Origin: Clostridiales bacterium
Lineage (GTDB): Bacteria > Bacillota > Clostridia > Lachnospirales > Anaerotignaceae
DNA length: 64,000 bases
Reading direction: 5' to 3'
NCBI GenBank assembly: GCA_018364635.1
Contig: JAGZLR010000007.1
Location: 4,107-68,106 of the forward strand
Numbering within the stretch: the stretch's first letter is position 1; every line of letters starts with the position of its first letter. This document shows positions 57,965 through 64,000 of this stretch, piece after piece. The notes under the pieces were generated by a model. It was not told the origin of the DNA. It ran no database searches and worked only from the letters and a program-made list of their open reading frames with translations. The position numbers and the translations under genes are program-made.

Positions 57965-59787
57965 TATTCAAAATACTGTTTATACCAAATCAAAAACATA
58001 TAGATTGTCCAAATTTTTCTACTGTTATCAGCTTTACCATTTTTATGTTCTTCTAATAACTTCAATATTTCTTCTGTTTTAAAATATTGATTTGCTACCT
58101 CACTTTGAAATGCCTCTTTTACACGATAATAATAAGTATCTTCTCTCAACCAAACCCTAATAGGTACTGGAAAACCTAGTTTTTTCTTTTCAGCAACCAT
58201 ATCCGGCAAATATCGATGTGCTGCCTGACGCATCGCTACCTTTGTATTTTGATTTGTCACTTTAAATTTTACCGGTATTTTTCTTGCCACCTGAAAAACT
58301 TCTTTATCCAAAAATGGAACGCGGACTTCCAAAGAATGTGCCATACTCATTTTGTCTGCTTTTAAAAGAATATCTCCGATCAACCAAAGATGGAGGTCAA
58401 TATACTGCATTTTTGTGACATCTTTTTCACCTTTTACTTTGTCATAAAACGGTTTTGTAATTTCCATCGGAGAATACTTACCGGTTGGAGATTTTAAAAT
58501 TTTTTCTCGTTCTTTTTTCGTAAACATATAAGCATTTCCAATAAAGCGTTCCTCTAAATCTTTACTGCCACGGATTAGATAATTTTTTCCTTTTACCTTA
58601 AACGGAATCAGATTAGCCATGCCGCCCAAAAACTTTCGCACAGGTCTAGGCAAACGAGTAATTGGTCTTAAACTTAAAGGCTCATGATAAATATTATAAC
58701 CGCCAAAAAATTCATCTGCCCCTTCTCCAGAAAGCGCTACCTTCACATGTTCACTCGCCGTCTTTGCTACAAAATAAAGGGCAATTGCAGACGGATCAGC
58801 TAATGGCTCGTCCATCTGATATTGTACTTTTGCAATAGCATCCCAATATTCTTGTGTTGAAATCAACTTGCTGTAGTTATCAATCTTGATTTTTTCAGAT
58901 AAGGCCTTTGCATAATTTATCTCGTTGTATTTTGCATAGTCAAATCCTACCGTAAAAGTCTTGTCTCCATGAAAGCAAGCTGCAACATAGCTGGAATCTA
59001 CACCACTAGACAGAAATGAACCAACTTCCACATCACTAATTTTATGCGTCTGAATAGAATCTTGCATTACTCGGTCAATGTTTTCTACACACTGTTCCAT
59101 TGTCAAAGATTCATCTTCCTCAAATTTAGGTTCCCAATATCTGTGTATTTCTATCTTTCCCTGCCGGAACGTAAAACAATGTGCAGGCATTAACTTATAA
59201 ATTCCTTTAAAGAAAGTTTCCTCTAATACAGAATATTGAAATGTAAGGTAATTTTCCAACGCTATCGGATTAATGATCTTTTTGTAGGATGGATGTTCCA
59301 AAATACTCTTAATTTCAGAGGCAAAAATAATCTCCCCATCTACAACTGTATAGTAAAAAGGTTTGATACCAAAAAAATCACGCGCGCCAAATAGAATATC
59401 CTTTTTTTTATCCCATATCACAAAAGCAAACATGCCTCTTAAACGGTTTAGCATTTCTTCTCCAAACTCTTCATATGCATGAATCAATACTTCTGTATCT
59501 GAATTATTTCTAAATATATGGCCCTTCTCAATCAAATCTTTTTTTAGAGACTGGTAGTTATATATTTCGCCATTAAATACAATAACAATATCATTTGTTT
59601 CATTATACATAGGCTGGGAGCCTTCCCCCAGATCAATAATACTTAATCTACGGAAACCTAAAGCGACTTTTTCATCTATATGCTTTCCTGCACTGTCAGG
59701 TCCTCGATGGATAATCTTATTCATCATCTTTTCCAGTACTTCTTCTTTATTTAAAAGTGCACCTGTAAAACCAACAAATCCGCACAT
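57964..59787 (-). CDS. asnB: Asparagine synthase (glutamine-hydrolysing)
   Basis: The start is ATG 59787 because the encoded residue after the methionine must be the nucleophile Cys2 (MCGFVGF). GAGAGGA precedes it. The 607-residue enzyme has the glutaminase half (about 1-190: IIHRGPDSAG, FRRLSIIDLGEGSQP, NGEIYNY) and the synthetase half (about 215-600) with the PP-loop SGVDSSYVAA and LSGEGADEFFGGY. It makes asparagine from aspartate, glutamine and ATP. It may also work in wall or peptide amidation, as some AsnB proteins do, which the sequence cannot decide. Confidence 0.95.
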   Translation of the reverse strand: MCGFVGFTGALLNKEEVLEKMMNKIIHRGPDSAGKHIDEKVALGFRRLSIIDLGEGSQPMYNETNDIVIVFNGEIYNYQSLKKDLIEKGHIFRNNSDTEVLIHAYEEFGEEMLNRLRGMFAFVIWDKKKDILFGARDFFGIKPFYYTVVDGEIIFASEIKSILEHPSYKKIINPIALENYLTFQYSVLEETFFKGIYKLMPAHCFTFRQGKIEIHRYWEPKFEEDESLTMEQCVENIDRVMQDSIQTHKISDVEVGSFLSSGVDSSYVAACFHGDKTFTVGFDYAKYNEINYAKALSEKIKIDNYSKLISTQEYWDAIAKVQYQMDEPLADPSAIALYFVAKTASEHVKVALSGEGADEFFGGYNIYHEPLSLRPITRLPRPVRKFLGGMANLIPFKVKGKNYLIRGSKDLEERFIGNAYMFTKKEREKILKSPTGKYSPMEITKPFYDKVKGEKDVTKMQYIDLHLWLIGDILLKADKMSMAHSLEVRVPFLDKEVFQVARKIPVKFKVTNQNTKVAMRQAAHRYLPDMVAEKKKLGFPVPIRVWLREDTYYYRVKEAFQSEVANQYFKTEEILKLLEEHKNGKADNSRKIWTIYMFLIWYKQYFE

Positions 59788-59888
59788 TGATATCAATTCC
59801 TCTCAAGTAATCAAATCTATCATTCTTTCACTATAATACCCATACTTTAGCATAAAATATAGCCAAAATCAAGAAAAGCCCAAATTCC

Positions 59889-59922
59889 ATAAAAAAACGG
59901 GCTAAAATTCAGCCCGCTTTTT
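59889..59922 (-). terminator. Terminator of the second stalk-domain surface gene
   Basis: ACGGGCT / AGCCCGC stem, followed on the reverse strand by seven or more U residues. Confidence 0.8.
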
Positions 59923-59924
59923 CC

Positions 59925-61430
59925 TTATTTATTGATTATTACTGTTTTTGATTTTTGATCCCAATCAATATCATCATCATCTACCCCAAGGGCATTAGCA
60001 ATTGCTCTCAGTGGTAAGAATACTCTGTCTTTCACTATCACAGCTTTGGTATCGATAGTCGTTTTTGCATCATCAATATAAATAGCTGCTTCTCCAACCA
60101 TAATTCTAATCTCTACTTTGTCCGCACGGGTAATCGTTACTTCTTCTTTTTTGGGGTCCCATACTATATCGCTATTATCAATTCCCAATGCATTAGCAAT
60201 TGCTCTTAGAGGAAGCATTGTTCTATCATTTTCATCGATATACGCAGCAGCATCTAAATCATGTTTTCTTCCATTAATCTCAAAATATGATTTACCAATT
60301 GCAATCTCTATTTCCGTATCCTTGAATTCTGTTGTATAAGTCTCTTCTGCAAAATCATATAGCTCTTTAGTATCTTCATCATAATATTGTGCCTTAATCG
60401 TATGCATGCCACTGTCTAGGTCATCACTTACTCTGTACTTCCAGTTTCCCTTCTTATCTGCAGTAGTCATACCATTTTCTTTTCCATCAACAAATATTTT
60501 AATTGTAGCCTTAGGATCTGATGTACCTGTAATTGTTGGTCTTGACTCGTCCTTTTCAATTGTATCAATTTCTATCTCTTCATACTCGTTGATATACTCT
60601 CCAACCGTTATTTTTGTATTTTTACCGGATTTATTGATGGAAAGAGTGACATCACCAAATTCAGCGTCTTCTCCAGCTTTGACTTTTATATCTGACCATA
60701 AAATCGTTCCAGTTTTGCCTGAAACACTTCTCTTAACAGTTAAATATGCTATTGATGGGTTATCTTTATCAATTTCAACTTCAACATTACCATCATATTT
60801 TCCTGTACCAGTTACTGTACCTTCCTCGGTAAAAATAAAACTATTGGATAACTGAAATTTTATACGATCGTCTTTTGTCATCTGACTTACAGAATAATCA
60901 TTAATTTTGATTGGTGCTAGCTCTCCTGTTCGTCCAAACTCCTTCTTTTTTGCCACTTCAAAGGTTGCGTCTGTATTAACAATGGATGCAAAAACATATT
61001 CTCCGCTGGAAACTGTGCTATTAGTACCATCAACTTTAACTTTTGCCTGCCCTTCAGAACCAGTAATTTTCGTTATAAGAGGAATTTCAATATCCTTTTT
61101 AGCAGCATTGAAATCGTCTGTATCCACTGTAACCATCATTTCTGTACTTGTTATACGGTTAAGTGTTATCCCATCTGGTACAAAATCATTCCAATCATCT
61201 ACATCATCACTCCACTCTGCATTAGATAATTGAAGTTCAAAAGCAAATTTTTCGTTATGATCACCACTTGCTTCAATAACCAGTGATGGTGCACCGTTCT
61301 TTTTTAGTTCTGAATCATTTTTCACATCCACAACCTTTGTCACGTGGTTATCTGTTGCGGCAAAAGATATAGAAGGTATAGAACCTACTACCATTGCAGT
61401 AGCTAACATCATTGTTATTTTCTTTTTCAT
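59925..61430 (-). CDS. S-layer-like surface protein with two C-terminal stalk repeats (paralogue)
   Basis: The start is ATG 61430 (GGAGGG 8 bases upstream), giving 501 residues. The signal peptide ends ISFA. The N-terminal half (about 25-260) follows the same plan as the 765-residue protein at 41960: LSNAEWSDDV, IEIPLITKITG, VSSGEYVFASI. A Big-like domain (about 290-370) shows TITGTSDPKATIKIFVDG and GMHTIKAQYYD. Two stalk repeats (about 380-440 and 445-501) follow, each with RTMLPLRAIANALGI / RVFLPLRAIANALGV. The role is probably structural, at the cell surface. It follows the dehydrogenase gene on the same strand. Confidence 0.85.
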   Translation of the reverse strand: MKKKITMMLATAMVVGSIPSISFAATDNHVTKVVDVKNDSELKKNGAPSLVIEASGDHNEKFAFELQLSNAEWSDDVDDWNDFVPDGITLNRITSTEMMVTVDTDDFNAAKKDIEIPLITKITGSEGQAKVKVDGTNSTVSSGEYVFASIVNTDATFEVAKKKEFGRTGELAPIKINDYSVSQMTKDDRIKFQLSNSFIFTEEGTVTGTGKYDGNVEVEIDKDNPSIAYLTVKRSVSGKTGTILWSDIKVKAGEDAEFGDVTLSINKSGKNTKITVGEYINEYEEIEIDTIEKDESRPTITGTSDPKATIKIFVDGKENGMTTADKKGNWKYRVSDDLDSGMHTIKAQYYDEDTKELYDFAEETYTTEFKDTEIEIAIGKSYFEINGRKHDLDAAAYIDENDRTMLPLRAIANALGIDNSDIVWDPKKEEVTITRADKVEIRIMVGEAAIYIDDAKTTIDTKAVIVKDRVFLPLRAIANALGVDDDDIDWDQKSKTVIINK

Positions 61431-61477
61431 ATTTTTTCCCTCCATTTTAGAGTATATCTATCCATGCTTACTCTCTA

Positions 61478-62437
61478 TCAACGTAAATGAGCTGGCTGAT
61501 TTACTGGATAATGTATTGCTTGCCCCTTAGCAAAACGAACAGCTTCCTCTGCAATTTTTCGATTTAACTCCTCTGCTGCTTCCTCTGAATACCATCCCAT
61601 ATGTGGTGTAACAACATAATTATCACAATCTAATAAAGGCGATCCAGGCAACATTGGTTCCTTTGTAACACAGTCTATTCCTGCTCCGGCGATTTCTTTG
61701 TTTTCTAATGCCCATAGAAGGTCATCTTCATTAATAATGCCGCCTCGAGCGCAATTTATAATATAAGCTGACTTTTTCATACGTTGAAATGCCTGCTTAT
61801 CAAACAAATCAATATTGCCATCAGAAGGACAGTGAATTGATATCACATCTGACCTTTCCTGTAATTCTTCAATACCTACTGGTTCAACAAAATCAGGAAA
61901 CTTATCCTTTGGCAAAAACTTATCAAAACCGATAATCTTAAAACCAAGGGCATGCGCTTTCTCTGCGAAATTACGTCCTATACGCCCTAGACCAACAACA
62001 CCAACTGTTTGTGTACTGCATCTATGTATTGGTATCGATTGAATATAATCCCATGTATTTGTTTTGGTATAGGTATTCATTGAAACAACTTTTCGTACCA
62101 ACGACATCATTAAAGCAATTGCATGGTCGGCTACCTCATTCATGCCATAATCAGGTACATTGCCCACTTGAACTCCTAATTCGGTAGCTGCCACTACATC
62201 CACATTATTTACGCCTACACCGTATCGAACAACATATTTTAAATTAGGAAGCGCCTCCATCACTCTTCTTGTAATTGGTGCATACTGATTTATAAATATT
62301 TCCGTGTCTTTACATTGCTCTATTAAGTCTTCTTCTGTTTTACACTGTTTCAGTTCAAAGGAAACCCCTGCTTCAGCTAAAATCTTGGACTCAATATCAA
62401 TATCCTTATGGTCGTTGTCCGTTATAATTACTCTCAT
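61478..62437 (-). CDS. D-isomer-specific 2-hydroxyacid dehydrogenase
   Basis: The 319-residue NAD-dependent enzyme has the cofactor-binding VGVVGLGRIGRNFAEKA (about 150-165), the catalytic R in NCARGGIINEDDLL, an E downstream and the catalytic H in VVTPHMGWYSEEAAEEL. The substrate domain opens with VIITDNDHKDID. The overall pattern is that of the phosphoglycerate dehydrogenase/CtBP-like group; the exact substrate is unclear. AGGAGG lies upstream. It is 47 bases ahead of the surface-protein gene and could be co-transcribed with it. Confidence 0.88.
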   Translation of the reverse strand: MRVIITDNDHKDIDIESKILAEAGVSFELKQCKTEEDLIEQCKDTEIFINQYAPITRRVMEALPNLKYVVRYGVGVNNVDVVAATELGVQVGNVPDYGMNEVADHAIALMMSLVRKVVSMNTYTKTNTWDYIQSIPIHRCSTQTVGVVGLGRIGRNFAEKAHALGFKIIGFDKFLPKDKFPDFVEPVGIEELQERSDVISIHCPSDGNIDLFDKQAFQRMKKSAYIINCARGGIINEDDLLWALENKEIAGAGIDCVTKEPMLPGSPLLDCDNYVVTPHMGWYSEEAAEELNRKIAEEAVRFAKGQAIHYPVNQPAHLR

Positions 62438-62619
62438 TCTCCAGCCTCCTATTGTTTAAAAAACCAAAATCATTCCTTGTAACAAAAACATTTTTATTAA
62501 TATAAAACACTTCTTTTCTTCTATTCTATAACATTATCTCTAAATCCACAACAATTATATTTATTTTTAGGAATTTTTTAGCTTTTTATATAAATTATGA
62601 TGTTTCATATCCCATATAA

Positions 62620-62636
62620 TTGAGTTTATAACTCAA
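62620..62636. promoter_or_regulatory. Palindrome TTGAGTT-TAT-AACTCAA
   Basis: A perfect 7-bp inverted repeat, 53 bases before the XRE gene. TTGAGT can serve as a -35 with GATATT 17 bases on as -10, so the palindrome would cover the promoter and is a candidate autoregulatory operator. Confidence 0.45.
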
Positions 62637-62689
62637 ACTATTGATATTTTGTCCATTCATAGCGCATACTATCTATGAGGTGCTGAATA

Positions 62690-62914
62690 ATGAAATATAA
62701 TGAGAGAATTAGAAGAATAAGAGAAGAGCATTCCTTCACTCAACAAAAAATTGCTAATATTTTAAACATCGGTCAACGGACATATGCAGATTATGAAAGT
62801 GGAAAAACAAGAATACCTATTGATTCTATTTTAAAACTGGCGGAATTTTACAATGTATCAGTTGATTATATTACAGGTGCAAGTAATATACAAAACAACT
62901 ATCCCTTAGAATAA
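62690..62914 (+). CDS. Small XRE-family helix-turn-helix regulator
   Basis: The 74-residue protein is almost entirely a Cro/C1-type DNA-binding domain: IRRIREEHSFTQQKIANILNIGQRTYADYESGKTRIP (helices 1-4) and ILKLAEFYNVSVDYITG. No sensor domain follows. GAGGTG lies upstream. It is next to a palindrome likely to be its own operator and stands alone beside the decayed IS element. Its other targets are unknown. Confidence 0.85.
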   Translation: MKYNERIRRIREEHSFTQQKIANILNIGQRTYADYESGKTRIPIDSILKLAEFYNVSVDYITGASNIQNNYPLE

Positions 62915-63077
62915 TTTTATTGAATTCTTAATATGCTAAGCTTTCCCCTCTATCTTTGTACAAGTCATGACCATCCGCTTAGCAGGTGGTATGTTCTCCC
63001 CCTATAAGGAGATCTTTCCCTACTTTGGCCCTGAAGTCGCACTGAAAGTCTGCTGAAACTGCACCACATTTACAGCT

Positions 63078-63098
63078 GCCCCTAATAGGGGCTTTTTT
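63078..63098 (+). terminator. Hairpin with T-run downstream of the XRE gene
   Basis: GCCCCTA / TAGGGGC stem followed by six T. It may be an IS right-end structure, or a terminator for the XRE gene 160 bases upstream. Confidence 0.5.
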
Positions 63099-63177
63099 CA
63101 ATCCTTCCTTACACCAGAACAGCTCCAAAAAAATCTTGCTGATTTGCTTTGGCTTCTTACTTTCGTTTCAAGCATCT

Positions 63178-63627
63178 TCATTTATTCTGCTTCTCCAGCA
63201 GCACACCTGTGAACGGGTCGATATACTTCTACTAACGCCATCTGAATATACTCTAAAATTCCTTTTTATTGATTCTATATATATTCATTGATCTTTGCAG
63301 TATCTTTTCCGACTGTATCTATATAATATCCACCACACCCAAAATACCTATTTTTATTTTTATATTTATAATTTTAGATTTACATGGCATTCAAATATCA
63401 TGAGCGAACTTTTTCCTTTGAGATATCCCATAAACTGTGCATGTGGTTAAGACATGCTTATGCTTCCAGTATCTCCACATCTTTTTGCTCGCACAATTTT
63501 CTTAATATCCCTCTAATATCTTTTTTAGTTGCCCGTATATTTCCTGTCTTCTGTATTTCGGTGCAAAGACTATATGATATTTGCAGCGATATTCTGAATG
63601 AGCTGCACTTCGTATTTCGTTCTTCAT
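63178..63627 (-). pseudogene. IS200-family transposase TnpA, disrupted
   Basis: ATG 63627 has AAGGAGG about 10 bases upstream. The frame opens with KNEIRSAAHSEYRCKYHIV and FAPKYRR, the IS200 TnpA signature, and runs to ILEA before a TAA at about codon 57, where the intact protein continues EAHLMPDHIHM. Further on, in shifted frames, are NHMHSL (the HUH-type HxH), YLKGKSSLMIFECH, GGYYIDTVGKDTAKINEYI and YIDPFTG. All are conserved parts of TnpA. At least one internal deletion, several frameshifts and two or more stops make the gene non-functional. Confidence 0.8.
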
Positions 63628-63636
63628 TTGTTAAAG

Positions 63637-63696
63637 ACCTCCTTGTTGTTTTAGTAATGCGGTCGCCAAACCACTACTAATTTACAACAAGGAGGT
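63637..63696. repeat. IS200 left-end hairpin masking the transposase ribosome-binding site
   Basis: ACCTCCTTGTTGT (63637-63649) pairs perfectly with ACAACAAGGAGGT (63684-63696), with a second inner stem TTAGTA / TACTAA. The stem includes the AAGGAGG of tnpA, as in known IS200 elements, where it blocks translation and read-through. Confidence 0.8.
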
Positions 63697-63720
63697 TTTC
63701 ATATACTGAAGTTTTTCTCT

Positions 63721-63731
63721 CCCCCCCCCCC
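63721..63731. repeat. Homopolymer of 11 C residues
   Basis: A run of 11 C, preceded by CTCT, in very AT-rich DNA. It lies between the IS remnant and the tRNA terminator and is not in a gene. Confidence 0.7.
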
Positions 63732-63773
63732 AGTAAAACTAGGGGTTTCTTTCCTCGCATAAATGCACCAATA

Positions 63774-63806
63774 AAAAAGACGTATCAAAAAATTGATACG
63801 TCTTTC
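63774..63806 (-). terminator. Terminator of the tRNA unit
   Basis: AAGACGTATCAA / TTGATACGTCTT stem with a short A-rich loop, followed on the reverse strand by a U-run. Confidence 0.85.
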
Positions 63807-63812
63807 ACTATA

Positions 63813-63896
63813 TGCCCGAGACCGGAATCGAACCGGTACGGGTGTTAGCCCGCAGGATTTTAAGTCCTGTGCGTCTGCCAGTTCCGCCACTCGGGC
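63813..63896 (-). tRNA. tRNA-Leu (anticodon UAA)
   Basis: 84-base class II tRNA without encoded CCA. The acceptor stem is GCCCGAG / CTCGGGC; the anticodon arm is CAGGA-CTTAAAA-TCCTG, giving anticodon TAA; the long variable arm is CGGGCTAACACCCG; and the T-loop is TTCGATT. Confidence 0.96.
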
Positions 63897-63907
63897 AAAA
63901 TATAAAA

Positions 63908-63980
63908 TGGGAGTTATAGGGCTCGAACCTATGACCCTCTGCTTGTAAGGCAGATGCTCTCCCAGCTGAGCTAAACTCCC
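63908..63980 (-). tRNA. tRNA-Val (anticodon UAC)
   Basis: 73-base tRNA without encoded CCA. Acceptor stem GGGAGTT / AACTCCC; anticodon arm TCTGC-CTTACAA-GCAGA, giving anticodon TAC; T-loop TTCGAGC. It is 11 bases upstream of tRNA-Leu on the same strand, so the two form one unit. Confidence 0.96.
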
Positions 63981-64000
63981 ATATATTATAAACGACTCAG

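Larger units (their letters stand above)
62950..63700 (-). mobile_element. Decayed IS200/IS605-type element
   Basis: The element is recognised from the disrupted IS200 transposase at 63178-63627 and its left-end hairpin at 63637-63696. Downstream, 62960-63110, conserved hairpins (for example ACCATCCGC / GCAGGTGGT and GCCCCTA / TAGGGGC) may be right-end structures. Outer ends are not precisely visible, and no target-site duplication is expected for this family. Confidence 0.6.

Noticed and set aside
60406..60855. A 149-codon forward open frame
   Set aside because: It lies opposite the stalk-domain surface gene and encodes only hydrophobic, low-complexity sequence typical of an antisense shadow.
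63384..63680. A 98-codon forward open frame in the IS region
   Set aside because: It is antisense to the decayed IS200 transposase, has no ribosome-binding site, and the reverse strand carries clear TnpA motifs.
63699..63890. A 63-codon reverse-strand open frame
   Set aside because: It runs through the tRNA-Leu gene and its terminator; the frame is an artefact of tRNA sequence.
1..64000. CRISPR array, prophage, restriction-modification or other defence genes
   Set aside because: No regularly spaced direct repeats and no recognisable cas, capsid, terminase, integrase, methylase or nuclease genes are visible.

Overview
The window is AT-rich DNA from a spore-forming, low-GC Gram-positive anaerobe, most likely class Clostridia (Lachnospirales; an Anaerotignum-like genome would fit, but this is an inference). 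Supporting evidence: sporulation genes spoIIID and bofA, a B12-dependent ribonucleotide reductase, strong AGGAGG ribosome-binding sites, M-box and TPP riboswitches, and four secreted proteins with copper-amine-oxidase-N ('stalk') domains. I see no rRNA, CRISPR array, prophage or defence island.

Layout. 1-9.5 kb: a cut-off membrane gene, a stalk-domain protein, a PLP-dependent Cys/Met enzyme divergent from an AraC regulator that carries a carbohydrate-binding-like insert, nrdJ with two NrdR boxes, a DUF454 gene, mgtE behind an M-box riboswitch and a 31-codon leader ORF, and spoIIID. 9.5-20.7 kb: a sugar or polyol uptake and catabolism region with an AraC regulator, an MsmX-type ATPase, and an operon of FGGY kinase, SDR dehydrogenase, HAD phosphatase, ABC permeases, binding protein and BtpA-family protein. 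A DeoR regulator and an EamA transporter follow. 20.7-34.9 kb: a DUF1275 protein; an MMPL transporter with a secreted coiled-coil partner under a divergent TetR gene; a TPP-riboswitch unit of ThiY-like lipoprotein and M20 hydrolase; ilvD; a rhomboid protease whose promoter is covered by three DnaA boxes; yaaL-bofA; and a NusG-II/Gx pair divergent from apbE.

34.9-46.8 kb: an NDP-sugar and ABC-export operon (gmd, a reductase, an ABC-2 permease without a visible ATPase, a nucleotide-sugar dehydrogenase), a TolC-like protein with a stalk-domain partner, a large S-layer-like stalk protein with tandem promoters, and divergently the DnaD/DnaI helicase-loading pair. 46.8-62.4 kb: mostly housekeeping, with an isochorismatase-family hydrolase, an O-antigen-ligase-like protein, pyrG, a SEC-C/sua5/rpiB/upp/tagO-like operon, a murG-cyclophilin pair, a HIT protein, asnB, a second S-layer-like paralogue and a D-2-hydroxyacid dehydrogenase. 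62.4-64 kb: a small XRE regulator, a decayed IS200-type element and two tRNA genes (Leu-UAA, Val-UAC).

The parts most likely to hold undescribed biology are the M-box/leader-ORF/mgtE arrangement, the DnaA-box promoter of the rhomboid gene, the ThiY-M20 thiamine-salvage pair lacking its own transporter, the sugar operon that has both a kinase and a phosphatase plus BtpA, and the surface-protein system. All functional statements come from reading sequence motifs; no database search was run.
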